Assembly (NCBI RefSeq): GCF_008727815.1
Contig: NZ_CP044230.1
Coordinates: 294,001 to 358,000 of the forward strand
Length of the DNA: 64,000 nt
Reading direction: 5' to 3'
Source: Streptococcus sp. LPB0220
GTDB lineage: Bacteria; Bacillota; Bacilli; Lactobacillales; Streptococcaceae
In this document: in pieces, positions 1 to 10,900 of the stretch
Position numbering within the stretch: position 1 is the first letter of the stretch
How the letters are laid out: each line of letters begins with the position of its first letter
Translations under genes and position numbers: made by a program
Notes under the pieces: generated by a model
Databases searched by the model: none
Told to the model about the DNA's origin: nothing
Seen by the model: the letters and a program-made list of their open reading frames with translations, nothing else

Positions 1-1
1 C

Positions 2-568
2 GAAATTGAAAAGGCGGATCCTCAAGTCATCACCCTTCTCCTTCAAGTCTTGGATGATGGTCGTTTGACAGATGGTCAAGGGAACACGGTCAACTTCAAG
101 AACACTGTGATTATCGCCACTTCAAACGCTGGCTTTGGTTACGAAGCTAACTTGACAGAAGATGCGGATAAACCAGAACTCATGGATCGTTTAAAACCTT
201 ACTTCCGTCCAGAATTCCTCAACCGTTTCAACGCTGTCATTGAATTCTCACACTTGAGCAAGGAAGACCTTTCTAAGATTGTTGATTTGATGTTGGTAGA
301 TGTCAATAAGACTCTTTCTAAGAAAGAAATCGACTTGGCAGTGAGCGATGCAGCTAAAGAATACATGACTGAAGAAGGGTATGATGAAGTGATGGGTGTT
401 CGTCCACTCCGTCGGGTAGTTGAACAACAAATCCGTGACAAAGTCACAGACTTCCACTTGGATAACTTGGATGCCAAACATCTCGAAGCAGACATGGAAG
501 ATGGTGTCCTTGTGATCAGAGAAAAAGACACAAAGAAGGAAGAAAACACTGATAAACAAGCAGACTAA
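2..568 (+). CDS. clpL: Clp ATPase C-terminal part, ClpL-like (5' end outside window)
   Basis: This is the C-terminal 188 residues of an HSP100/Clp AAA+ unfoldase. The frame is open from base 2, so the gene begins upstream. Visible are the post-Walker B stretch [20 protein letters not shown], sensor 1 (ATSNAG), the arginine-finger region (FRPEFLNRF), and the sensor 2 region GVRPLRR of the C-terminal D2-small domain. ClpL is a chaperone-type Clp protein of lactic acid bacteria that remodels or refolds proteins under heat and envelope stress. The segments [11 protein letters not shown] and FGYEAN favour ClpL; streptococcal ClpC and ClpE have different text here (IIIMTSN). The tail is charged ([12 protein letters not shown]). 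The assignment to ClpL rather than another Clp paralogue is from memory of the families. A terminator follows at 593. Confidence 0.68.
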   Translation, partial: EIEKADPQVITLLLQVLDDGRLTDGQGNTVNFKNTVIIATSNAGFGYEANLTEDADKPELMDRLKPYFRPEFLNRFNAVIEFSHLSKEDLSKIVDLMLVDVNKTLSKKEIDLAVSDAAKEYMTEEGYDEVMGVRPLRRVVEQQIRDKVTDFHLDNLDAKHLEADMEDGVLVIREKDTKKEENTDKQAD

Positions 569-592
569 GGCGAATTAGTTTGTGAAAAATAG

Positions 593-622
593 AGACTGCT
601 ATAATATAGCGGTCTTTATTTT
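593..622 (+). terminator. Rho-independent terminator after the Clp gene
   Basis: Ten-base-pair stem 593-602/606-615 (AGACTGCTAT with ATAGCGGTCT, one G-U pair), three-base loop, then a T-rich tract. Confidence 0.8.
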
Positions 623-752
623 TTCTTCCCACCTGGGGGAAATTATTCGCCGTATAAGGACAAAATCCTCCTATTTGGGCTAAAAAAACATCAATAATTA
701 GTGAAATTAATCCAATTTGAGCAAAATTATTAATAAATAAAGAAAATAAGTA

Positions 753-758
753 TATAAT
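753..758 (+). promoter_or_regulatory. Candidate -10 box for the small gene at 794
   Basis: TATAAT at 753-758, about 35 bases before the start codon, in a very AT-rich stretch. I see no convincing -35 at the right distance (730-735 reads TTAATA), so this is weakly supported. Confidence 0.35.
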
Positions 759-793
759 CTATACAAGAATAAAATTTGAGGAATGGAAGTAAG

Positions 794-1039
794 ATGAGCA
801 ATACAATTGATATCTACTCAACTCCCGAATACAGAAAAGTGGAAGCCGTTGTTCAACTGATGGTTGACGGTCGCTTGACGAGCTATCGTGTCGCAACTGA
901 AACAAACATCAGCAAAATGAGCTTGGCGACTTTGACGAAGGGAACGAGTAAAATCAAAAATATTACCTATCAAACGGCTTTGGCCTTGATTGATTGGTAT
1001 GATGAGAATCATGAAAAGTATGGCATTACGATTGACTAG
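794..1039 (+). CDS. Small conserved hypothetical protein, HTH-like
   Basis: An 81-residue soluble protein starting MSNTIDIYSTPEYRKV. I chose the ATG at 794 because GGA of a ribosome binding site lies six bases upstream; an in-frame TTG at 776 lacks one. The middle (VQLMVDGRLTSYRVATETN followed by ISKMSLATLTKG) reads like a helix-turn-helix of the XRE/phage repressor type, and the end (YQTALALIDWYDENHEKY) like a fourth helix. I do not recognise a named family. It stands alone between terminators, with its own likely promoter at 753. A DNA-binding role is an inference from the helix pattern only. Confidence 0.7.
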   Translation: MSNTIDIYSTPEYRKVEAVVQLMVDGRLTSYRVATETNISKMSLATLTKGTSKIKNITYQTALALIDWYDENHEKYGITID

Positions 1040-1047
1040 TCAGTAGC

Positions 1048-1068
1048 CCACTTTTCGTGGTTTTTTCT
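1048..1068 (+). terminator. Short terminator-like hairpin
   Basis: CCAC 1048-1051 pairs GTGG 1057-1060 with a five-base loop, followed by TTTTTTCTTTTT. The stem is short but the T-tract is good. Confidence 0.45.
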
Positions 1069-1134
1069 TTTTCATCAAAACTTGCCTCCTCTATGAGACT
1101 GGACTCTGATTTTGCTTGAAGAGGATGGGAAAAC

Positions 1135-1163
1135 TTGAAAAGACGGGCGAAATTTGATATAGT
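1135..1163 (+). promoter_or_regulatory. Sigma-A promoter of yajC
   Basis: TTGAAA (1135-1140), 17-base spacer, TATAGT (1158-1163). Expected start of transcription near 1170, 25 bases before the yajC start codon. Confidence 0.7.
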
Positions 1164-1194
1164 ATAGCATATATGAAAATTAAAGGAGAAACAT

Positions 1195-1521
1195 ATGCAA
1201 GGCGGAAGTTTGCTAATTATGCTCGTTCTTATGGTCGGTTTGATGTACTTCATGAGCCGTAGCCAAAAGAAACAGTACCAAAAACGGATGGAAAGTTTGA
1301 ATAAACTTCAAAAAGGAAATGAAGTCATCACGATTGGTGGCTTGTACGGAACCATCGATGAAGTCGACACAGACCGCAAGACCGTTGTCTTGGATGTTGA
1401 TGGTGTCTACCTGACCTTTGAATTGGGAGCGATCAAAACAGTTCTTCCTGTATCAGAAGGAATCTCAGCCACTGCTACAGAAGGTGCTAGCTCAGATGCC
1501 GATTCAGCCATCGAAGAATAA
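1195..1521 (+). CDS. yajC: Preprotein translocase accessory subunit YajC
   Basis: A 108-residue single-pass membrane protein of the SecDF-YajC type, which assists the Sec translocon. Residues 4-19 form the membrane segment (SLLIMLVLMVGLMYFM), followed by the family's positively charged stretch SRSQKKQYQKR and the cytoplasmic beta-rich domain (GNEVITIGGLYGTIDEV). The C-terminus is Ser/Ala/Glu-rich. The start at 1195 follows AAAGGAGAAACAT. The gene has its own promoter (1135-1163) and terminator (1531), so it is a separate unit although uppS follows closely, as in other streptococci. Confidence 0.93.
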   Translation: MQGGSLLIMLVLMVGLMYFMSRSQKKQYQKRMESLNKLQKGNEVITIGGLYGTIDEVDTDRKTVVLDVDGVYLTFELGAIKTVLPVSEGISATATEGASSDADSAIEE

Positions 1522-1530
1522 TCATCAAAG

Positions 1531-1552
1531 AAGAGGCAAGGGCCTCTTTTTT
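1531..1552 (+). terminator. Rho-independent terminator after yajC
   Basis: AAGAGGC 1531-1537 pairs GCCTCTT 1542-1548, four-base loop, then TTTT. Confidence 0.85.
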
Positions 1553-1634
1553 GGTGGGCAAATAGGACGATGTGATGAAGGAAAGCCTTGCTGGTTCAAA
1601 AAAGAGGCCGGAGTCCCTATTTTATGGGGATTTA

Positions 1635-1643
1635 TGGTATAAT
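1635..1643 (+). promoter_or_regulatory. Extended -10 promoter of the uppS operon
   Basis: TGGTATAAT at 1635-1643 is a perfect extended -10. No good -35 is visible 17 bases upstream, which is tolerated by this promoter class. It lies 32 bases before the uppS start codon. Confidence 0.65.
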
Positions 1644-1675
1644 GAAGCGATAAATATTGAAATAGGTAGAAAAAC

Positions 1676-2425
1676 ATGTTTCGTTTTAAGAAAAAAGAAA
1701 AAATCGAGATACCTTTAGAAGTCCCGAAACACATTGGGATCATTATGGATGGCAATGGTCGCTGGGCGAAAAAGCGGATGCAACCGCGCGTCTTCGGTCA
1801 TAAGGCAGGGATGGAAGCTCTCCAAGAAGTGACGATTGCAGCAAAAAATATGGGGGTTCAGGTCTTGACTGTCTATGCCTTTTCTACGGAAAACTGGACA
1901 CGCCCTGAAGATGAAGTCAAGTTCATCATGCACTTGCCGGTCGAATTTTATGATCGTTTCGTCCCCGAATTGCATCGCAACAATGTCAAGATTCAAATGA
2001 TTGGTGACACCAAGAAATTACCAAAAGAAACGCTGGAGGCTTTGGAAAGAGCAGAAGCGATGACCCATCTCAATACAGGCTTGATCCTGAATTTCGCACT
2101 CAATTATGGTGGACGTGCAGAGATCACTCAGGCTGTGAAGCAGATCGCCCAAGAAGTCTTGGATGCGAAGTTTAGTCCAGAAGATATCACAGAAGAGATG
2201 ATCGCAGATTCTCTCTATACTGAGAGTTTGCCACGTGTCCTAAGGGATCCGGATTTGATTATTCGTACCAGCGGAGAGATCCGTTTGAGTAATTTCCTTC
2301 CTTGGCAGGCTGCTTATAGTGAGTTGTATTTCACAGATGTGATGTGGCCAGATTTTGGAGAGGAAGCACTACGAAGTGCCATAGTAGAATATAGCCATCG
2401 CCATCGGAGATTTGGTGGTGTTTAG
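1676..2425 (+). CDS. uppS: Undecaprenyl diphosphate synthase (isoprenyl transferase)
   Basis: Cytoplasmic cis-prenyltransferase that adds eight isopentenyl units to farnesyl diphosphate to make the C55 lipid carrier for peptidoglycan, teichoic acid and capsule. At 249 residues it is normal length. The catalytic loop IIMDGNGRWAKKR has Asp25 at the active site, and the diphosphate-binding signature RTSGE lies at about 197-201, followed by RLSNFLPWQAAYSEL. It is the first gene of uppS-cdsA-rseP-proS, a classic streptococcal order; cdsA starts about 10 bases after its stop, suggesting co-transcription from the extended -10 promoter at 1635. The ribosome binding site is weak (AGGTAG). Confidence 0.96.
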   Translation: MFRFKKKEKIEIPLEVPKHIGIIMDGNGRWAKKRMQPRVFGHKAGMEALQEVTIAAKNMGVQVLTVYAFSTENWTRPEDEVKFIMHLPVEFYDRFVPELHRNNVKIQMIGDTKKLPKETLEALERAEAMTHLNTGLILNFALNYGGRAEITQAVKQIAQEVLDAKFSPEDITEEMIADSLYTESLPRVLRDPDLIIRTSGEIRLSNFLPWQAAYSELYFTDVMWPDFGEEALRSAIVEYSHRHRRFGGV

Positions 2426-2434
2426 GAGAAGATG

Positions 2435-3238
2435 ATGACGAAAGATTTACAAAAACGTGTGATTTTTGGAGGAATTGCCCTGCTCTTTTTCATTCCAACA
2501 GTAATGGTTGGAGGGGTATTCTTCCAGATTGTGATTGGCTTGATCGCCATGCTAGGGGTTCATGAATTGCTCAAGATGAAGGGGCTTGAGACAGCGACTT
2601 TTGAAGGAGCGCTAGCCATGTTAGCGGCCTTCGTCCTGACTTTGCCGATCGAGGACTACCTCCCTTACCTTCCAGCAGATGGCAATATGATTGCCTATGG
2701 TCTGGTTGTCTTGATTCTCATGGGGACAACTGTTCTTGCTCAGAATTATAATTATGAAGATGTGGTCTACCCCATTGCGTCCAGCTTTTATGTTGGACTC
2801 GGCTTCCATTCCTTAGTAGATGCGCGAATCGCTGGTATTGATAAGGTTTTGTTAGCCCTCTTTATTGTCTGGGCTACAGATTCAGGTGCTTATCTGGTAG
2901 GAAGCCGGTTTGGGAAACGCAAGCTCATGCCTGCGGTTTCTCCTAATAAAACGATTGAAGGCAGTCTTGGGGGAATCTTGTCTGCAGTTGCGGTAACTGT
3001 GATCTATATGATCGTGGATCGCTCTGTGGCAGGTGGACATGGTTTTCTTGCTATGATCTTCTTTACCATCCTCTTTAGTATCGCAGGTCAGTTTGGAGAT
3101 CTGGTAGAGAGCGCGATTAAACGCCATTTCGGTGTGAAAGATTCTGGGAAATTTATTCCAGGACATGGTGGTGTTCTAGACCGCTTTGATAGTTTGATTT
3201 TTGTCTTTCCCTTGATGCATTTCTTGGGTTTGTTCTAA
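2435..3238 (+). CDS. cdsA: Phosphatidate cytidylyltransferase
   Basis: Integral membrane enzyme that converts phosphatidic acid and CTP to CDP-diacylglycerol, the branch point of phospholipid synthesis. There are about seven to eight hydrophobic segments, and the family signature is near the C-terminus (about residues 226-255): KRHFGVKDSGKFIPGHGG followed by VLDRFDS. Two in-frame ATGs exist at 2432 and 2435; I chose 2435 (MTKDLQKR) because AGGAGA ends five bases before it, and ends only two before the other. Length is 267 residues. It is the second gene of the uppS operon. Confidence 0.95.
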   Translation: MTKDLQKRVIFGGIALLFFIPTVMVGGVFFQIVIGLIAMLGVHELLKMKGLETATFEGALAMLAAFVLTLPIEDYLPYLPADGNMIAYGLVVLILMGTTVLAQNYNYEDVVYPIASSFYVGLGFHSLVDARIAGIDKVLLALFIVWATDSGAYLVGSRFGKRKLMPAVSPNKTIEGSLGGILSAVAVTVIYMIVDRSVAGGHGFLAMIFFTILFSIAGQFGDLVESAIKRHFGVKDSGKFIPGHGGVLDRFDSLIFVFPLMHFLGLF

Positions 3239-3274
3239 GACAGAAGAAATAGAAAGGAAACCACGTATAGAACG

Positions 3275-4534
3275 ATGCAGTTTATTGCCTTTATTGTTAT
3301 TTTTGGAGTGATCGTTCTCGTTCACGAGTTTGGTCATTTCTATTTTGCAAAAAAATCGGGCATCCTGGTGCGAGAATTCTCGATCGGGATGGGTCCCAAG
3401 ATCTTTGCCCATATTGGTCAAGATGGAACAGCCTATACGATTCGCATTCTACCTTTAGGTGGCTATGTTCGTATGGCTGGCTGGGGTGAGGATACAACTG
3501 AGATTAAAACCGGAACACCTGTCAGCTTGACGCTAAATGAGGTTAGCAAGGTTGTCCGGATCAATCTTTCAGGAAAGAATCTGGATCAGACAGCCCTTCC
3601 CATGAATGTTACCCAGTTTGACTTTGAAGACAAACTGGAAATTACAGGCTTGGTTCTCGATGAGACCAAGACTTATGATGTCGATCATGATGCGACCATC
3701 GTTGAGGAAGATGGGACAGAGGTGCGGATTGCACCGAGAGATGTTCAGTATCAGAATGCCAGCATTTGGGGACGGTTGATCACCAACTTTGCGGGTCCTA
3801 TGAACAACTTTATCCTCAGTATTGTCGTCTACTCACTTCTAGCTTTTATGCGAGGCGGTGCGATTGACTACTACAGCAACAATGTTCAGGTGGCACCCGA
3901 TGGGGCGCTGGCTAAGGTCGGTGTCAAAAGCAATGTTCAGATCCTTCAAGTCAATAACGATACCGTTAGCAACTGGGATGAGCTGACAGATGCTGTCGAA
4001 AAAGCAACCAAGGACAGCAAGACGGCTCCTGAATTGACCCTGAAAGTCAAAACAGACGGCCAAGAAAAAGAAGTTAAAGTAAAGCCAACCAAGTCAGGGA
4101 ATCGTTACTATCTGGGTGTGACAAATGGCCTCAAGACAGGATTTGTGGATAAACTCTTGTCTGGTTTTACAGATACCTGGAATACAGCGACACGGATTTT
4201 GGGAGCTTTGAAAGATATCATTTTCCACTTTAGTCTCAATAAACTGGGTGGTCCGGTTGCCATCTACAATGCCAGCTCACAAGCTGCTCAATTAGGAATT
4301 CCAGCAGTCTTGTCTCTTATGGCCATGCTCTCTATTAATATTGGGATCTTCAATCTAATCCCGATTCCGGCTTTGGATGGCGGGAAAATCTTGATCAATT
4401 TGATCGAGGTCGTCCGGAGAAAACCATTGAAACAGGAAGTAGAAACCTATATGACGCTTGCAGGTGTAGCTGTAATGGTTATTTTGATGATTGCTGTCAC
4501 CTGGAATGATATTATGAAATTATTTTTGAAATAG
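3275..4534 (+). CDS. rseP: Site-2 intramembrane zinc metalloprotease RseP/Eep
   Basis: A 419-residue membrane protease that cleaves membrane-embedded signal and pheromone peptides after signal peptidase (called Eep in enterococci and streptococci). The zinc site HEFGH is at residues 17-21 in the first membrane helix, the PDZ region is at about 180-270 ([15 protein letters not shown]), and the third zinc ligand motif PALDGGK is near 365-371 (Asp368). C-terminal helices follow. The usual GGAAA ribosome binding sequence is about 15 bases from the ATG, longer than usual, so translation may be modest. It sits between cdsA and proS, as in most streptococci. Confidence 0.95.
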   Translation: MQFIAFIVIFGVIVLVHEFGHFYFAKKSGILVREFSIGMGPKIFAHIGQDGTAYTIRILPLGGYVRMAGWGEDTTEIKTGTPVSLTLNEVSKVVRINLSGKNLDQTALPMNVTQFDFEDKLEITGLVLDETKTYDVDHDATIVEEDGTEVRIAPRDVQYQNASIWGRLITNFAGPMNNFILSIVVYSLLAFMRGGAIDYYSNNVQVAPDGALAKVGVKSNVQILQVNNDTVSNWDELTDAVEKATKDSKTAPELTLKVKTDGQEKEVKVKPTKSGNRYYLGVTNGLKTGFVDKLLSGFTDTWNTATRILGALKDIIFHFSLNKLGGPVAIYNASSQAAQLGIPAVLSLMAMLSINIGIFNLIPIPALDGGKILINLIEVVRRKPLKQEVETYMTLAGVAVMVILMIAVTWNDIMKLFLK

Positions 4535-6400
<1,866 letters not shown>

Positions 6401-6401
6401 G

Positions 6402-6458
6402 AAAAAGCTTTCTGAGCTCTCACCAGTGTGGTGATGAAACTCAGGAAGCTCTTTTTAT
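6402..6458. terminator. Bidirectional terminator between proS and a convergent lipoprotein gene
   Basis: Long stem AAAAAGCTTTCTGAG (6402-6416) with CTCAGGAAGCTCTTTTT (6440-6456), plus an inner hairpin CACCA/TGGTG (6421-6433). A- and T-tracts flank both sides, so it can work in both directions. Confidence 0.85.
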
Positions 6459-7006
6459 TTTTCTTCTTTGAGGCCTTGATCTTTGAAATAGGTAAAGAGA
6501 TCTTGAGGTTTGCCTTTGAGGTATTTCAACATGGTAGTGTTGGTTTCTTCCCCTTGATCAGCCAGTAATTTCACAAAATCTTCCTTTTTCATTTGAGTAA
6601 AATCAACATGCATAACGTTTGTATAGGTCTGTTTATCATCAGCGATTTTGATGCTTGTGTTGATTCCAGCTTGTCCGTTAACACCGTGTTTGGAATTTGC
6701 TTTATCAGCTTCTTCTTGATAGACTTCCTTCAATTCAGCGACATCTGATTTTTGCATATCTTCCGGTATTGGTGCAACTCCCATGATGGTCATGGAAACA
6801 ATCTCATCATTCTTGTAGCCAATTTGAATTTTGTTTTGGTGGTGATCGCCGAGGTCGCTAACAAAGGTCTTGGTTTGGACTTGCTCCTTTTTGGTTTGAG
6901 TGGCTTCTTGCTTGGAAGAAGCGGCAGTAGTTCCTTTGCCTTGTTGGCCTTGGCTACAAGCGGTAAGAGCTAGTAGACAGACAGAGGCAAGTAGAAATTT
7001 TTTCAT
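6455..7006 (-). CDS. Lipoprotein, YehR/DUF1307-like
   Basis: A 183-residue secreted lipoprotein: signal peptide MKKFLLASVCLLALTAC with lipobox LTAC (Cys17), then a Gln/Thr/Lys-rich linker to about residue 47 and a beta-rich domain. The domain has short similarity by eye to the DUF1307/YehR family (extracytoplasmic, function unknown); the match is tentative. Start at 7006 is supported by AAGGAG seven bases upstream on the minus strand, and by an extended -10 at 7068-7076. The gene is convergent with proS and shares its terminator, and diverges from the esxA promoter region. Confidence 0.75.
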   Translation of the reverse strand: MKKFLLASVCLLALTACSQGQQGKGTTAASSKQEATQTKKEQVQTKTFVSDLGDHHQNKIQIGYKNDEIVSMTIMGVAPIPEDMQKSDVAELKEVYQEEADKANSKHGVNGQAGINTSIKIADDKQTYTNVMHVDFTQMKKEDFVKLLADQGEETNTTMLKYLKGKPQDLFTYFKDQGLKEEK

Positions 7007-7067
7007 ATATACTCCTTATAGGTTAATGGTGTTCGATCTTGTATGAAACAAGTTTTGAACAGGTTTC

Positions 7068-7076
7068 ATTATACCA
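7068..7076 (-). promoter_or_regulatory. Extended -10 promoter of the lipoprotein gene
   Basis: On the minus strand TGGTATAAT (7076 to 7068), about 60 bases before the start codon. Confidence 0.6.
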
Positions 7077-7272
7077 TAAAAGTTTTAAAAATGAAAAAAT
7101 ATACAAAAATCTTCAAAATTTGCTTTTAAAAACACCTAAAATCAACAATTTTTATCTATGTGTTGAGTTAATATAAAAGGACAGAGTGTCTTCTTTTCTT
7201 CTCAGAAATAATACTAGTTGGAGACTACTGGGGCAAGGAATTCAGAAAATATATTACATATTTATGACAAAA

Positions 7273-7289
7273 TGTTACACAATTGTAAC
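7273..7289 (+). promoter_or_regulatory. Candidate VicR/WalR box upstream of esxA
   Basis: TGTTAC-N5-TGTAAC at 7273-7289 fits the WalR/VicR consensus TGTWAH-N5-TGTWAH exactly. It lies 35 bases upstream of the esxA -35, a position compatible with activation. A further GTTACA is at 7293. The rest of the spacer 7007-7483 is AT-rich without an ORF I can support. Confidence 0.5.
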
Positions 7290-7324
7290 AAAGTTACAAT
7301 GTTTTATCAGTTAGCCCTCTAAAC

Positions 7325-7353
7325 TTGACATTCTGGCAATATTTCATTAAGAT
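7325..7353 (+). promoter_or_regulatory. Sigma-A promoter of esxA / T7SS locus
   Basis: TTGACA (7325-7330), 17-base spacer, TAAGAT (7348-7353). Predicted start near 7360 gives a leader of about 124 nt before esxA, longer than usual here. Confidence 0.65.
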
Positions 7354-7483
7354 ATTTTTAAGTAAATAATACAAACAGGGAGAAAAAGGTAAAATATACA
7401 GTTATCTGGCATTTTACTAATTCGTACTAAAATGTATTGTTTATGAAAAAAATATAAGGGTATCAGCCCAAAAGGAGAAAAAT

Positions 7484-7771
7484 ATGGCTCAAATTAAATT
7501 AACTCCAGAAGACCTACGTGCTTCAGCACAACGTTATGCACAAGGTTCTCAAGAAATCGATCAAATCCTTACTACTTTGACTCATGAACAACAAGTCATC
7601 GACGCAAACTGGGATGGATCTGCATTTGATAGCTTTGAAGCACAATTCAACGAATTGTCTCCAAAAATCAAACAATTCGCTCAATTGTTGGAAGACATCA
7701 ACGGTCAATTGATCAAAGTTGCTGATATCGTTGAACAAACTGACCAAGATATCGCTGCACAAATCCACTAA
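7484..7771 (+). CDS. esxA: WXG100 secreted protein EsxA
   Basis: A 95-residue helical-hairpin protein, the hallmark substrate and partner of type VII secretion. The WXG turn is Trp43-Asp44-Gly45, between two amphipathic helices rich in Gln (QRYAQGSQEIDQILTTL and IKQFAQLLEDINGQLIKV). It lacks a signal peptide, as expected for export by the EssC ATPase as a dimer. The start at 7484 follows AAAAGGAGAAAAAT, a strong ribosome binding site. It is the first gene of the locus, has its own promoter, and is separated from esaA by two hairpins, which would allow EsxA mRNA to exceed that of the membrane machine. Codon use is that of a highly expressed gene. Confidence 0.97.
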   Translation: MAQIKLTPEDLRASAQRYAQGSQEIDQILTTLTHEQQVIDANWDGSAFDSFEAQFNELSPKIKQFAQLLEDINGQLIKVADIVEQTDQDIAAQIH

Positions 7772-7783
7772 GATAGTCTTGGA

Positions 7784-7826
7784 GGTGATCTTACTTCTTG
7801 TAGGTAGATCACCCTTTTGTCTTTTG
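7784..7826 (+). terminator. Terminator/attenuator after esxA
   Basis: GGTGATCT 7784-7791 pairs AGATCACC 7806-7813, 14-base loop, then CTTTTGTCTTTT. Probably leaky, since no promoter is obvious before esaA. Confidence 0.7.
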
Positions 7827-7834
7827 ATATATAG

Positions 7835-7874
7835 AAAATAGGGGTTAGATTCTTAATTCCTAACCCCTATTTTG
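7835..7874 (+). terminator. Second hairpin between esxA and esaA
   Basis: Perfect 14-bp inverted repeat AAAATAGGGGTTAG (7835-7848) with CTAACCCCTATTTT (7860-7873), 11-base loop. The T-tract is only TTTTG, so it may be a weak terminator, or a hairpin that stabilises or processes the mRNA ends. Confidence 0.6.
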
Positions 7875-7902
7875 TATCTATGAATTAGAAAAAGGAAAAG
7901 GT

Positions 7903-10900
7903 ATGGAAGTTAAAAATAAAAAATGGTTAAAATACATCGGTCAGAGTGCGGTTGTGCTCCTTTTGATGGGATCTGTCGTGGGTCTTTATACGACGGTTCA
8001 AAAGGACCAAAAGCAAAACGAAGCCAAGACCGTGCAAACGACAGAAAACACCAAGCTCAACATTGCGGTTGTCAATGAAGACAAGGCGGTCAAACTGAAT
8101 GATAAAGAATACAACCTTGGGGCTAGCTATGTAAAGAATATCGAACGGGATAATTCGCAAAACTGGTCTGTACTCCCTCGTGGAGCTGCTGAGTCAGGGC
8201 TTGCAGATGGCAAGTACCAGTTGATGATTGTCATTCCAAGTGACTTCTCAGAGAAGGTCTTGGAAGTGAACGCGGTTAATGCAGAGAAGACAACGGTGAC
8301 GTATAAGGTCAATGCGGCTGGAAATTCTCAGGTTGAGAACGAGGCCAATAAAGTCGCTAAAGATATCGTTTCAGACTTGAATAGCCAGTTGGTTGATATG
8401 TATATGGTCAGCATTTTGAGCAACCTTTATACAGCTCAGAAGAACGTGGAAACAAGTAACAAAATTCAATCTACCAACATTGGTTCTTACCGGAGCAACT
8501 TGCTAGATTCAGCCTTGGATTCCAAGAATATCTTCCCAAGTCTCTATAGCTTGTCTACGTCATCTGTTGAGTCGAACAATGCCTTGAAGACAGTCCTTGA
8601 GTCTTATACACAGGCTTTTGATCAATTGACCCAATCTCAGGATCAGTACGGTCAAAACTTCGACACATTGATCAAGCAACGCTCTGAGGATAAGATCAGC
8701 CATGAAGAGTTCATGAACCAGCTGATGTCCATGAACCAGTCTGTTGTCAGTGAAAAGACCCAAGAGTTGTATAAGAATCTACAACAAAACCAAGAAGCAA
8801 TTACCAAACAATTGAGTCAACCAACTGAAACAGAAGGAGATTCTTCAGGGACCAAGACCTATGCAGGCTTGACAAAAGATGTGAATGATCGTGTGGCAGA
8901 CCTCGAAAAAGGGATCAAGGCAGAACGCGACAAATTAGATGAGCACGAAAAGAACATCGAGTCTACTGTAAAAGCGAAGATCCTTGACTACTATGGTCTA
9001 AAAGAAGGAGACAAAGTCACTCTTCGTACCTTGCTTGGAAAGACGAGTATCAAGACATTAAGTGAAGCACGTAATAAAGCGGATGAAGATATTCGTAAAG
9101 CAATTGAAAAACTTCCGTCTTTAGATCCTGCTAGTCTGAATTTGAATAAGTATGGGAATTTCAACGCAGCGATTGATTTTGATAGTGCTTTTGCTGGAAC
9201 GAAGGCGCAAGCAAAAGGGAATGCCGATGAATTAAAACGATTGGCTGCTGAAGTGGATGCCAAATTAACGGCAGTTGCGGATGTCCTTAATGCTAAATCT
9301 GGGAAACAGAAAGTCAGTATTCATGTCCCTGCAGGAGTCAAGGTTGATACTTGGACCTATGATGGACAGACTTATGCAGGCAGTGGTGAGCAGGAAGTCG
9401 AACTGAAAGATGGCAAACAAATTCAAATTCACCTTGTTGAAGATGGAGGAGCTATGCCGAGCGCGATTGATGTTGAAGTCCTTGTGAATGGGGTTTCTTC
9501 AACCAGTGTGACCGTATCTGCAGAAGATTTGAAAACAGCTGTCGCTAACTATGCATCGAAAGCTAGTGAAATCGCCTTGGATTATCAACGCGCAGGAGCA
9601 TTGATCGATGCCTACTATCCAAAAGATGAAAAGGAAAATCGTCATTCGCTCTATGATCCGATCGAAGATATGGATTTGACAGATGCTTTGGTCGATGTCG
9701 TGAAGGCTGCCGTTTCAAGTAATATGAAGGACTACCGTAAGAGTATTGAAACGGATGAATCTGGGGATGCAACGAAGAGTGTGAAAGCCCAGTTAGATGG
9801 TACACTCCAACAGTTGCAAGACTTGGGACCACAATTGCAGGCCAATCTTCAAGCGATCGAAAACACCAACAAGGATCTAACCCAAAATATCAACGATCAA
9901 TTGACGCAATATGCAGAGCTTCAAAAACGTTTAGAAGAGATCTCAAAATCACAAGAAACAGTGACACAGGCTCAAACCAAGACCGATGCAGATTTGTCAG
10001 CCCTTGGTTCTGAATACACGTCATTATTGAGCTCGACAGAAGGCGTTAAGAGCTCATCTCGTAGCAATGTAGAAGCTGCTAACTCTACCAATGAAATCTT
10101 TAGTCAATTGAACAAAGAATTGGAAAAAGCCCAAGGCAATACAGAGAAATTGTCTAGCAATGCGGAAAGTTTGATGGGTGAATTCGACAAGGAATTGTCT
10201 GAAAACGGGAACTTCGTCGAAGCCTTCCGTAAGGTCTTCAACAATGCCTATGAAAACGGAGTGCCGAATGAAGTCTTGCTTGACTTCTTGTCAAATCCAG
10301 TTGCAGAGAAATCGTCTTCTGTGAAAGCGACCATCAACGTCTACCGTCCATTTATCTGGATCTTTATGTTGGAAGTCTTGAGCCTCTTTACAGCTTATCT
10401 CTTTGCGACTCAGCCAATCATCCGTAAGGTTAAGGATCGTTTCAAATTGGATCGCTTGCAAGAATCAGATCTCTTGTCTGTCGGTGTCCTTGTGGGACTT
10501 TCTCTCATCCTTGGACTGGTGATCGGAATGATTTCAAGTATTCAACTCTCTGTTGGTCGTGAATATGTACCTTCATGGGTATTCTTAGCGGTTCTAGCAA
10601 GCTTTGTCTTGGTACAACTGCAATACCTTCTCTTGAAACACTTCCGTGTGATTGGAATGGGACTGGCCTTCTTCATGTTGATCAGCTATGTCTACCTATC
10701 AAGTGCGATCGGAACGACCGCGACCTTGTCAGGCCTTCCAGCACTGGTGAAAAATGTCAACCTCCTTTCTATTTTAGAAGGACAGTTTGCGGGTTACTTT
10801 GATGGACAAACAGCCGGTATCGGCGTCTTCTTCGGATTGTTAGTCTTCTTCGGACTTTTGGCCCTTGCCAATATCTTCGTTCCAAAGAAGTTTACTCAAA

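Noticed and set aside
2..568. ClpC or ClpE instead of ClpL
   Set aside because: Streptococcal ClpC and ClpE differ at the sensor 1 and C-terminal text as I recall them; kept as ClpL-like with moderate confidence.
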